From: DATCJY01 sp036562565
GTDB lineage: Bacteria; Bacteroidota; Bacteroidia; Flavobacteriales_D; Sanyastnellaceae
Length of the DNA stretch: 26,984 nt
Assembly: GCA_036562565.1 (NCBI GenBank)
Contig: DATCJY010000086.1
Coordinates: 1 to 26,984, forward strand
Direction of reading: 5' to 3'
Of the stretch, positions 7,979 through 15,031 are shown piece by piece; the first letter of the stretch is position 1; each line of letters opens with the position of its first letter. Both the position numbers and the translations under genes were made by a program. The notes under the pieces are model-generated. The model was not told where the DNA came from. It did no database searches and saw only the letters and a program-made list of their open reading frames with translations.

Positions 7979-7992
7979 TTGACCACAGTCAC
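7979..7992. promoter_or_regulatory. candidate FNR/FixK-type box 2 upstream of ccoS
   Basis: TTGAC-CACA-GTCAC is a TGAC-N4-GTCA inverted repeat with FNR-family spacing. Its centre is 22 bases from the centre of box 1, about two helical turns, so two dimers could bind on the same face. It lies 55 bases before the ccoS ATG. Confidence 0.5.
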
Positions 7993-8047
7993 GGAAGTGT
8001 CATGACTCCCACGGGACTTTTGACCCCGTGATGAAATATCAAAATCA

Positions 8048-8230
8048 ATGAGTGCTTTTTACATCATGATCGGAGCAAGTCTGCCCATCGCTATTGGCTT
8101 TCTAATTGCCTTTATTCTTTCGGCTCGCAAAGGGCAGTTTGATGACGATTTCACGCCATCCATTCGCATGCTCACTGATGACACTCCGGTTGACACTGAC
8201 GAGATAGAACAACAACAACCCAATAAATAG
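8048..8230 (+). CDS. ccoS: cbb3-type oxidase assembly protein CcoS
   Basis: A 60-residue protein with one N-terminal membrane helix (about 3-26, beginning MSAFYIMIGASLPIAIG) and the family signature ARKGQFDDDFTPSIRML just after it, then a short acidic tail. CcoS is needed for cofactor (heme/copper) insertion into the cbb3 oxidase in the inner membrane. It is the first gene of the operon, six bases before ccoNO. In proteobacteria ccoS usually follows the copper ATPase ccoI; here ccoI lies on the other strand about 9 kb away. Confidence 0.93.
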   Translation: MSAFYIMIGASLPIAIGFLIAFILSARKGQFDDDFTPSIRMLTDDTPVDTDEIEQQQPNK

Positions 8231-8236
8231 TTTTTT

Positions 8237-10411
8237 ATGAGCGCACAAATTGAACGCTTCGAGTACGACAACAAGATTGTAAAACAGTTTGCCTATGCAA
8301 CGGCCTTCTGGGGACTGGTGGGTATGGCAGCCGGGTTACTGGCGGCCTTGCAGTTGGTATGGCCCGGACTGAACTTCGACTTGCCGCAAACATCGTTTGG
8401 TAGGGTAAGGCCCATTCACACCAACGCGGTGATTTTTGCATTTGTCGGTAACGGTATCTTCATGGGGGCCTATTATGCGTTGCAACGCTTGTGTAAGGCA
8501 CGCATGTGGAGCGATATGCTCAGTAAAATTCACTTCTGGGGTTGGCAGCTTATCATCGTGGCGGCCGCTATTACCCTTGCTTTGGGTATGACCACCGGTA
8601 AGGAATATGCAGAGCTGGAGTGGCCGATAGATATAGCCATCACGCTAGTGTGGGTGGTGTTTGGTATCAATATGTTCGGTACCATTATTAAAAGAAGAGA
8701 GCGTCACCTTTATGTGGCCATCTGGTTCTTCATTGCTACATGGGTTACCGTTGCGATGCTTCACATCGTGAACAGCTTTGAATATCCGGTTTCATTTTTC
8801 AAAAGCTACTCTTGGTACGCAGGTGTTCAGGATGCATTGGTGCAATGGTGGTATGGTCACAATGCGGTGGCTTTCTTCCTTACAACTCCATACCTCGGTT
8901 TGATGTACTACTTCATTCCGAAAGCGGCTAACCGCCCTGTCTATTCTTATCGTCTTTCGATTATCCACTTCTGGGCATTGATTTTCTTGTACATCTGGGC
9001 AGGTCCTCACCACTTGTTGTACACTGCCCTTCCTGATTGGGCTCAATCACTGGGTACGGTATTCTCCGTGATGTTGATTGCACCTTCTTGGGGTGGTATG
9101 ATCAACGGGCTTTTGACCTTGCGTGGTGCTTGGGATAAAGTGCGTGAAGATGTGGTATTGAAATTCCTCGTGGTTGCTGTTACCGCATATGGTATGGCCA
9201 CTTTCGAAGGTCCAATGCTTTCGCTGAAAAACGTTAATGCCATTGGTCACTACACCGATTGGATTGTGGCGCACGTGCACGTGGGTGCCTTGGGCTGGAA
9301 CGGCTTCTTGACCTTCGGTGTATTGTATTGGTTGATTCCTCGCATGTGGCGTACGGAGCTTTACTCTAAGAAGTGGGCCAATTGGCACTTCTGGATTGGC
9401 ACACTCGGTATCCTTCTTTACGTGATTCCAATGTACTGGGCAGGTTTCCGCCACTACGAAATGATGAGTGAGTTTACTCCGGAAGGTCCGCTTCGCTATG
9501 CCTTCGTGGATATGCTCGATGGTATGAAGAACTTCTACATGCTTCGCTCACTAGGTGGTGCATTGTATCTCATAGGGGCAGTATTGATGGTAGTGAACCT
9601 TGTGAAGACCATCAAAAAAGGTAACTTCCAAGCAAATGAACCTGCAGAAGCTACTGCTCTTGCTAAAGTGGAAGCAGCTCATGGTAAAGAGCACTGGCAC
9701 CGTTGGATTGAAAAACGTCCTGTGCAGATGTTGATTTTCTCTCTCGTAGCCGTGGCAATTGGTGGTATCATGGAAATGGTTCCGACTTTCCTAGTGAAAG
9801 AAAACATCCCAACCATTCCATCTGTGAAACCATATACCGCCCTTGAATTGCAGGGCCGTGATATCTATATCCGCGAAGGTTGTTATACCTGTCACTCGCA
9901 GATGATTCGTCCATTCCGCTCAGAGGTCTATCGCTATGGCGAATATTCCAAAGCCGGTGAATTCATCTACGATCGCCCATTCCAATGGGGATCTAAACGC
10001 ACCGGTCCGGATTTGGCGCGTATCGGTGGTAAATACAACAATAGCTGGCACTTCAACCACATGGCTGAGCCATCAGAAACGGAAATTAAATCCATCATGC
10101 CAAGCTATAAATGGTTGTTGACCACTCCGGTGGATACCAGCTTGATGGCTTCTAAGATTCTCGCGATGAAAGCGATGGGTGTTCCTTATCCGCAAGGGTA
10201 TGAACTGGAAGCTGTAGCAGACATGCGCAAACAAGCGCAAACCATCTATGATGATTTGAAAGTGTTGGATGATGAAGGCAAACTCTATCGTGGTGATAAC
10301 GGTGAGTCCTTGCTGAACCGCGATACGGAAATCATCGCCTTGATTGCTTATCTACAACGCATCGGAACGGATATCAAAGTAAAGGAACCTGAAATTACGC
10401 AAGCCAAATGA
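8237..10411 (+). CDS. ccoNO: cbb3-type cytochrome c oxidase, fused subunits I and II
   Basis: A 724-residue fusion of the catalytic subunit CcoN (about 1-460) and the monoheme cytochrome c subunit CcoO (about 490-724). CcoN has a dozen or so membrane helices and all expected ligands: low-spin heme b His61 and His348, heme b3 His346, CuB His208, His258 and His259, Tyr252 (position of the His-Tyr crosslink) and Glu324. CcoO has a membrane anchor (about 496-513), heme motif CYTCH (549-553) and an axial-Met candidate Met621 in SIMPSYKWLL. The enzyme reduces oxygen to water at low oxygen and pumps protons. The linker (462-490) is charged and hydrophilic. Fusion of these subunits is familiar in Bacteroidota, so it is not a sequencing artefact. 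The stop overlaps the ccoQ start (ATGA). Confidence 0.97.
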   Translation: MSAQIERFEYDNKIVKQFAYATAFWGLVGMAAGLLAALQLVWPGLNFDLPQTSFGRVRPIHTNAVIFAFVGNGIFMGAYYALQRLCKARMWSDMLSKIHFWGWQLIIVAAAITLALGMTTGKEYAELEWPIDIAITLVWVVFGINMFGTIIKRRERHLYVAIWFFIATWVTVAMLHIVNSFEYPVSFFKSYSWYAGVQDALVQWWYGHNAVAFFLTTPYLGLMYYFIPKAANRPVYSYRLSIIHFWALIFLYIWAGPHHLLYTALPDWAQSLGTVFSVMLIAPSWGGMINGLLTLRGAWDKVREDVVLKFLVVAVTAYGMATFEGPMLSLKNVNAIGHYTDWIVAHVHVGALGWNGFLTFGVLYWLIPRMWRTELYSKKWANWHFWIGTLGILLYVIPMYWAGFRHYEMMSEFTPEGPLRYAFVDMLDGMKNFYMLRSLGGALYLIGAVLMVVNLVKTIKKGNFQANEPAEATALAKVEAAHGKEHWHRWIEKRPVQMLIFSLVAVAIGGIMEMVPTFLVKENIPTIPSVKPYTALELQGRDIYIREGCYTCHSQMIRPFRSEVYRYGEYSKAGEFIYDRPFQWGSKRTGPDLARIGGKYNNSWHFNHMAEPSETEIKSIMPSYKWLLTTPVDTSLMASKILAMKAMGVPYPQGYELEAVADMRKQAQTIYDDLKVLDDEGKLYRGDNGESLLNRDTEIIALIAYLQRIGTDIKVKEPEITQAK

Positions 10412-10566
10412 AATTCATCAATTACCTCGAGTCCATAACGGGTATTGGTATATATCCTTTGTGTGCGCTGATCATTTTTTTCACCGTGTTCATCATGGCT
10501 GCCTTCATGGTTACCAGGACGGACAAAAAAACTATCGAAGAGCAGAAGAATATTCCATTTGACTAA
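10408..10566 (+). CDS. ccoQ: CcoQ-like small oxidase subunit
   Basis: A 52-residue frame starting in the ATGA overlap with the ccoNO stop and ending 15 bases before ccoP. It encodes a short N-terminal stretch (MKFINYLESITGIGIYP), one membrane helix (about 18-36, LCALIIFFTVFIMAAFMV) and a charged tail starting RTDKKTIEEQ. Position, size, single helix and charged tail are those of CcoQ, the small non-catalytic subunit that stabilises the cbb3 complex. The sequence of CcoQ is poorly conserved, so the call rests on context and topology. It falls below common ORF length cutoffs and is easily missed. Confidence 0.83.
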   Translation: MKFINYLESITGIGIYPLCALIIFFTVFIMAAFMVTRTDKKTIEEQKNIPFD

Positions 10567-10581
10567 TACAGCACAAGAAGT

Positions 10582-11754
10582 ATGAATTTAATTTCTAAAA
10601 CATCACACTACCGATTCACTAAGGTTGCTGTAGCAATGCTTTTGGTGATGAACTCCGCTGTTTTGTTTGCGCAAACAGAGGGCGAGCAAGTTCAGACAAT
10701 TGTGCGCAAATCGGCCTATCAACAGCCTGCATTCTATGCGCTGTGCTTATTGGCCATCGTGTTGCTCATCTATATCCGTCAGCTTAGCAAGCTGTTTGTA
10801 TCCGTGGTGAGCACGTATTCTCAAAAACTCAAAGAAAACCAGGATAAGGCCGACAAGGCGTTAATGGTTATCACCATGCTTGGAATGTTCCAACTAATTC
10901 CTCAAACATCACAAGCCGGTTTTGTTTCTGACTTCCTTCATGATGGATTCGGAAGCACCGCATTCAATGCCATTGCGGTCATCGTGGCGTTTGAGTTGCT
11001 GGTGATTATTGTGCTTACATCCATTCTCAATACTTTCTTGAGAAAGCGCAAACAGCCTGCTCCTTATGTGGAGAAGAAGAAAGTTGTTCCGATCTTGGAT
11101 AAACTCAACAAATCTATCTCCATAGAACAGGAACAGGAGATTATGATGGACCACGATTACGATGGAATCCGCGAGTTGGACAACAGCCTGCCACCTTGGT
11201 GGAAATATGGTTTCTATCTCACCATTGTGTTTTCGGTGGTTTATCTATGCTACTATCATGTGTTTGAGATGGGGGCTTTGCAGTTGCAAGAATTGGAAAT
11301 TGCCGAGCAAAAAGCTGCAGCCGCATTGGAAGAATACCGAAAGTATGCAGCTAACCAAGTTGACGAATCCAATGTGGTGTTCCTCACTTCAGAGTCAGAC
11401 ATTGCAGAGGGAAAGAAATTGTTTACCGAGAAGACTTGTATCTCCTGCCATGGCCCGCAAGGTGGTGGAGGCACAGGTCCTAACCTTACCGATGCCTATT
11501 GGTTGCACGGTGGTTCAGCATCTGATATTTTCAAAAGTATTAAATATGGTATTCCTGAGAAGGGTATGAAATCTTGGAAAAACGAGATTACTCCTTCACA
11601 AATGGCTCAAATCGTCAGCTACATACATAGTTTGCAAGGCTCTAATCCTCCTGGAGCCAAAGAACCTCAAGGTGAATTGTATGTGCCTGAAGAGGAAGCT
11701 GTGGAACCGGCTGCAAGTGATAGCACAGCCGTGGCCGATACCGCAAAACAATAA
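10582..11754 (+). CDS. ccoP: cbb3-type cytochrome c oxidase subunit III (monoheme CcoP)
   Basis: A 390-residue protein carrying electrons to the catalytic subunit. It has a signal-peptide-like start (13-30, VLFAQ), further hydrophobic segments at about 50-66, 93-106 and 129-151, then the FixP N-terminal anchor motif LDNSLPPWWKYGFYLTIVFS (199-218) and its helix, a coiled linker rich in E, A and K (about 235-257), and one cytochrome c domain: heme motif CISCH (286-290) and axial-ligand candidate Met329 (KGMKSW). The C-terminus is an acidic Ala-rich tail. Proteobacterial CcoP has two heme motifs; only one is present here. The region before the anchor (about 170 residues) is an extension relative to proteobacterial CcoP. 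It is followed by ccoG after five bases. Confidence 0.94.
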   Translation: MNLISKTSHYRFTKVAVAMLLVMNSAVLFAQTEGEQVQTIVRKSAYQQPAFYALCLLAIVLLIYIRQLSKLFVSVVSTYSQKLKENQDKADKALMVITMLGMFQLIPQTSQAGFVSDFLHDGFGSTAFNAIAVIVAFELLVIIVLTSILNTFLRKRKQPAPYVEKKKVVPILDKLNKSISIEQEQEIMMDHDYDGIRELDNSLPPWWKYGFYLTIVFSVVYLCYYHVFEMGALQLQELEIAEQKAAAALEEYRKYAANQVDESNVVFLTSESDIAEGKKLFTEKTCISCHGPQGGGGTGPNLTDAYWLHGGSASDIFKSIKYGIPEKGMKSWKNEITPSQMAQIVSYIHSLQGSNPPGAKEPQGELYVPEEEAVEPAASDSTAVADTAKQ

Positions 11755-11759
11755 AAGGT

Positions 11760-13190
11760 ATGGCGGAAGTCAGTGATTTTAAGGATGAGTCGTTTCGAGA
11801 TAGTGTTTCGCATATTGACTCCAAAGGAAAACGCGTTTTTTTCCATCCAAAAAAACCGGTAGGTAAACTCTACGAATATCGAAAGTTATTATCGTATAGC
11901 TTCCTGATACTGTTCTTTACGTTGCCTTTCATCAAGGTGAATGGTGACCCGTTCTTGCTCTTCAACGTGGTGGAGCGCAAGTTCATTCTGTTCGGTGTGC
12001 GCTTTTGGCCGCAGGATTTCTTCTTGCTGGTGATAGGAATGCTCATCTTCATCGTGTTCATTGCTTTGTTCACGGTGGTATATGGTCGCGTGTTCTGCGG
12101 GTGGATTTGTCCGCAAACCATCTTCATGGAAATGCTCTTTAGACGCATTGAGTATGCCATCGAAGGTGATGCTGCTCACCAACGCGCTTTGAAGAAAGCT
12201 CCTTGGAACAGAGAGAAGATTTTCAAACGCACTTTAAAGATTGCCATCTTCTTTCTGGTATCGGTGATTGTGGCCAATACGTTTTTGTCTTACATCATCG
12301 GTATTGATGAATTGAAGAAAATCGTCACCGAACCACTGAGTGAACACATCGGTGGTTTCATTGCAATGATTGTCTTCTCCGGGGTATTTTTCTTCGTTTA
12401 TTATTGGTTCCGTGAGCAAGTGTGTTTAGTGGTATGTCCTTATGGACGTATGCAAGGAGTATTGCTAGACAAGCATTCCATCGTTGTTGCATACGATTAC
12501 AAACGCGGTGAACCGAGAGCAAAATTTTCCAAGAAACCCACCAAGCCTGTGGGCGATTGTATAGACTGTAATGAATGTGTGCGCGTTTGTCCTACAGGTA
12601 TTGACATCCGAAACGGCACGCAGTTAGAGTGTGTGAACTGTACTGCCTGTATCGATGCTTGTAATGGAATTATGGAAAAAGTGGATCGTCCGAAAGGGTT
12701 AATTCGCTATGCATCCGAATATTCTATTCAGACAGGTCAACGATTGAAATGGACTCCGCGTATCATTGCATATACCGCAGTGTTGTTCTTGCTCATCGGA
12801 GTGGAGGCTTTCTTCCTAGCCACACGCACCGATGTGGATATTACCATCAATCGGGCCCGCGGACAGATCTTCACACGCCAGACAGATGGCAAGGTGAACA
12901 ACCTTTATATGATGAAGATTACCAACAAGACCAAAGACGACCTCCATCTGGATATGCAAACAGACTTGGAAGGGACGGAACTCTTGATTATCGGTGAAAA
13001 TCAAGTGGTAAAAGCCGATACCATGATTGAAGGACAATTCTTCATCATGATGCCGGAGAGCTTGATTACTAAAAGAAAATATGACCTGCAGGTAATGGTT
13101 TACAGCAATGGTAAACTTGTTACGCAAAAACCGGTTTACTTCATTGGTCCTGCGAATGCTGGACATAGTGAAGCAGAAGCAGAGGAGTGA
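11760..13190 (+). CDS. ccoG: CcoG/RdxA polyferredoxin-like assembly factor
   Basis: A 476-residue inner-membrane iron-sulfur protein. Membrane segments lie at about 44-60, 86-108, 160-180, 198-217 and 335-354. Cys pairs sit at the membrane (Cys113 and Cys117 in FCGWICP; Cys222 and Cys226 in VCLVVCPYG). They are followed by two ferredoxin-type clusters: Cys267, 270, 273, 277 and Cys291, 294, 297, 301. The C-terminal ~110 residues form the periplasmic beta domain typical of the family. CcoG is thought to reduce copper for the CuB site during cbb3 assembly. A good ribosome site (AAAGG) lies just before the ATG, five bases after the ccoP stop. Confidence 0.95.
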   Translation: MAEVSDFKDESFRDSVSHIDSKGKRVFFHPKKPVGKLYEYRKLLSYSFLILFFTLPFIKVNGDPFLLFNVVERKFILFGVRFWPQDFFLLVIGMLIFIVFIALFTVVYGRVFCGWICPQTIFMEMLFRRIEYAIEGDAAHQRALKKAPWNREKIFKRTLKIAIFFLVSVIVANTFLSYIIGIDELKKIVTEPLSEHIGGFIAMIVFSGVFFFVYYWFREQVCLVVCPYGRMQGVLLDKHSIVVAYDYKRGEPRAKFSKKPTKPVGDCIDCNECVRVCPTGIDIRNGTQLECVNCTACIDACNGIMEKVDRPKGLIRYASEYSIQTGQRLKWTPRIIAYTAVLFLLIGVEAFFLATRTDVDITINRARGQIFTRQTDGKVNNLYMMKITNKTKDDLHLDMQTDLEGTELLIIGENQVVKADTMIEGQFFIMMPESLITKRKYDLQVMVYSNGKLVTQKPVYFIGPANAGHSEAEAEE

Positions 13191-13212
13191 AACAACTTAA
13201 TTTTCAAATAAT

Positions 13213-13650
13213 ATGAACTGGGGATGGAAACTGGCCATAGTATATACAACCTTCGTGGTGGCCGTCATGACGTTCGTTTTCAAAGCTCGCAGTGAGAAAA
13301 TAGACTTGGTTGCTCAGGACTACTATGTGCAAGAGCTCCGATTCAAAGAGAGAATGGAGGCTGCAAGCAATGCCAATGCCTATTATTCATCCATCTCGGT
13401 GAAGAGAAAGGGAGATGTGATATGGATTCAATTGCCACAAGAGCAAGTCAATTCAATCACGGAAGCTCATGTACATTTTTATTGTCCTTCCGATGCGGAT
13501 AAGGATGTAGAGTTGCAATTGCAGCTCGATGAGAATGCATTGGCAACCGTGCCAGTGAGCCTTCTCAAAGAAGGAAATTATCTCGCCAAACTCTCCTGGT
13601 TGGCAGATGATAAAAACCACTATATTGAAAAGAAAGTGAGCATAAAATAA
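13213..13650 (+). CDS. ccoH: FixH/CcoH family oxidase assembly protein
   Basis: A 145-residue protein with one N-terminal membrane helix (MNWGWKLAIVYTTFVVAVMT, about 5-24), the family motif DLVAQDYYVQELRFKERM just after it, and a periplasmic beta-sandwich domain. CcoH/FixH binds the oxidase complex and supports its assembly. It lies 22 bases after ccoG, and its TAA overlaps the next ATG by one base (TAATG), so the two are translationally coupled. Confidence 0.93.
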   Translation: MNWGWKLAIVYTTFVVAVMTFVFKARSEKIDLVAQDYYVQELRFKERMEAASNANAYYSSISVKRKGDVIWIQLPQEQVNSITEAHVHFYCPSDADKDVELQLQLDENALATVPVSLLKEGNYLAKLSWLADDKNHYIEKKVSIK

Positions 13651-14372
13651 TGAACGAGTACTTCATAGGAGCAGCATTGCTGATGGGGTTGGCGGGTAGC
13701 CTACACTGCGTGGGTATGTGTGGTCCGCTCATCAGTATGATGCCTTATAATCGTTCATCGCGTTGGAGGTTCATTGTAACCAAGTCGCTCAATCATTTGG
13801 GGCGATTGACCACTTATACTTTGCTTGGTGCCTTGTTTGGTTTAATGGGTAAAGCGCTAGTTGCAGCCGGTTTCCAACAATGGTTAAGCATTGTGAGTGG
13901 GGCACTCATCTTGTTGATGGTATTCTGGCCGAAGCGATGGAGTGCGCAGGCTCCAAAGATTTTCATCTTTCGTTTTACTTCATGGATTAAAGCAAAGTTT
14001 TCCACCCTTCTCAAGGATAGGAGTCCACGAACACTTTTTATGCTGGGAGTGTTGAATGGACTTCTCCCTTGTGGTTTATTGTACTTGGCTTTGGCCGCTT
14101 CTATCAGCACCGGATCAGCTGGCAAAGCAGCCTTATTCATGTTCTTGTTCGGATTGGGAACCATGCCGGCACTTGTGTTGGTGGGGATCTTCGCCCATAC
14201 CCTCAAGCAGAAATATTCTTTCAGCTTTATAAAAATTTCTCGCGTACTGCTTGTCGTGACCGCGTTGTTACTCATTGTGCGTGGTAGTAACCTTGGTATT
14301 CCTTACCTCAGTCCTAAAGTGAATGTGGAGAAGGTGGAGATGGAATGTTGCCATCGCCCGGTTCATCACTAG
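13650..14372 (+). CDS. sulfite exporter TauE/SafE-family membrane protein of the cbb3 operon
   Basis: A 240-residue polytopic protein with about six membrane helices. It starts with the signature SLHCVGMCGPLISMM (Cys20 and Cys24 in the first helix), repeated in a weaker form in the second half (LNGLLPCGLLYLALAA), as in the DsbD/TauE-like family found in cbb3 operons. Some relatives are implicated in copper delivery to the oxidase; transport of thiol or metal is an inference here. The C-terminus ends MECCHRPVHH, a Cys/His cluster that could bind copper. It is the last gene of the operon. Its stop is separated by one base from the stop of the convergent lipocalin gene, so there is no room for a terminator between them. 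Confidence 0.85.
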   Translation: MNEYFIGAALLMGLAGSLHCVGMCGPLISMMPYNRSSRWRFIVTKSLNHLGRLTTYTLLGALFGLMGKALVAAGFQQWLSIVSGALILLMVFWPKRWSAQAPKIFIFRFTSWIKAKFSTLLKDRSPRTLFMLGVLNGLLPCGLLYLALAASISTGSAGKAALFMFLFGLGTMPALVLVGIFAHTLKQKYSFSFIKISRVLLVVTALLLIVRGSNLGIPYLSPKVNVEKVEMECCHRPVHH

Positions 14373-14373
14373 G

Positions 14374-14919
14374 TCAGTTGTGCTCTTTGTCATGCACCAC
14401 CCATAAGAGCTTATCGGTATCGTATCCTACAGCTATCGCTTTTGCGAGGAAATCAGCTTTGATAGCATCCGGGATGGATGTAGTGCGTGAAAGAATCCAT
14501 AAATAATCAAGGCTCTTGCCGGCCACGAGTGCATATTGATAATCCCGGTCAATGGCTATCACATTGTAGCCGCTGTAAAATGGACCAAAGAAAGATACTT
14601 TGAGTTTTCCTTCGTGCTCACTTCCTCTAAACTTCGCTTTGCCAATCGCTTCTTCCCATTTGTTCTTAACCGTGTTATACCCTTTGTTCACCACCCGAAT
14701 ACTTCCGTCATCGTTCAGGCTATAGTGTGCTGTGGTATTGTTGAGGTTGCGTTCGTGCTTGAAGTCAAGACGTGCTATTTCATACCACTTACCGAGGTAT
14801 TTGGATTTATCAAAGGATTGAATAGTCAGTGCGCCTTTGGGTGCCTGAGAGCACGATGTAACCAGGATAACAATCGCTACACCCAAGCAGAGCGATAAGA
14901 AGTTGATGAGCTTTTTCAT
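14374..14919 (-). CDS. blc: lipocalin lipoprotein (Blc-like)
   Basis: A 181-residue protein with a lipoprotein signal peptide (lipidated Cys23 in VTSC) and the bacterial lipocalin fold signature GKWYEIARLD (43-52), with further family segments such as GFNV-like GYNVIAIDRDYQYALV and LWILSRT. Blc-type lipocalins sit in the outer membrane and bind fatty acids or lysophospholipids, often under envelope stress. Length is normal for the family. The gene is convergent with the cbb3 operon and separated by 112 bases from the regulator gene upstream of it on the same strand, so it is probably transcribed on its own or by readthrough. Confidence 0.93.
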   Translation of the reverse strand: MKKLINFLSLCLGVAIVILVTSCSQAPKGALTIQSFDKSKYLGKWYEIARLDFKHERNLNNTTAHYSLNDDGSIRVVNKGYNTVKNKWEEAIGKAKFRGSEHEGKLKVSFFGPFYSGYNVIAIDRDYQYALVAGKSLDYLWILSRTTSIPDAIKADFLAKAIAVGYDTDKLLWVVHDKEHN

Positions 14920-14952
14920 GTGACAGCTTTTAGTAGTTCAAATAGTTGAATC

Positions 14953-14974
14953 AAATAAAAGCAGCCATGAGGCT
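14953..14974 (-). terminator. weak possible terminator after the receiver-CRP gene
   Basis: On the minus strand AGCC-TCAT-GGCT (14963-14974) forms only a four-base stem, followed by GC and a U-rich run TTTTATTT. It lies in the 112-base gap (14920-15031) between the regulator and lipocalin genes. It is too short to be convincing; the rest of that gap shows no clear promoter. Confidence 0.25.
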
Positions 14975-15031
14975 CCGGAACTTACATAAGAATTCGGAAT
15001 CCTTATAGATAGCGTGAAGCAGAATCAGCGA

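Larger units (their letters stand above)
7717..8047. promoter_or_regulatory. 331-bp divergent regulatory region between lysS and the cbb3 operon
   Basis: No gene is visible here. It contains, in order: a perfect 14-bp palindrome CCTATATATATAGG (7849-7862), flanked by AGACC (7831-7835) and GGTCT (7861-7865); an inverted repeat TCACCC-GATT-GGGTGA (7945-7960); two FNR/FixK-type boxes (7957-7970 and 7979-7992); an 8-bp palindrome GTCATGAC (7999-8006); and a hairpin CACGGG / CCCGTG (8010-8015 with 8025-8030) ending 17 bases before the ccoS start. I found no exact TTTG-N19-TAnnTTTG promoter on either strand, which would fit an activator-dependent promoter. The density of symmetric elements marks this as the control point of the oxidase genes. 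Confidence 0.6.
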
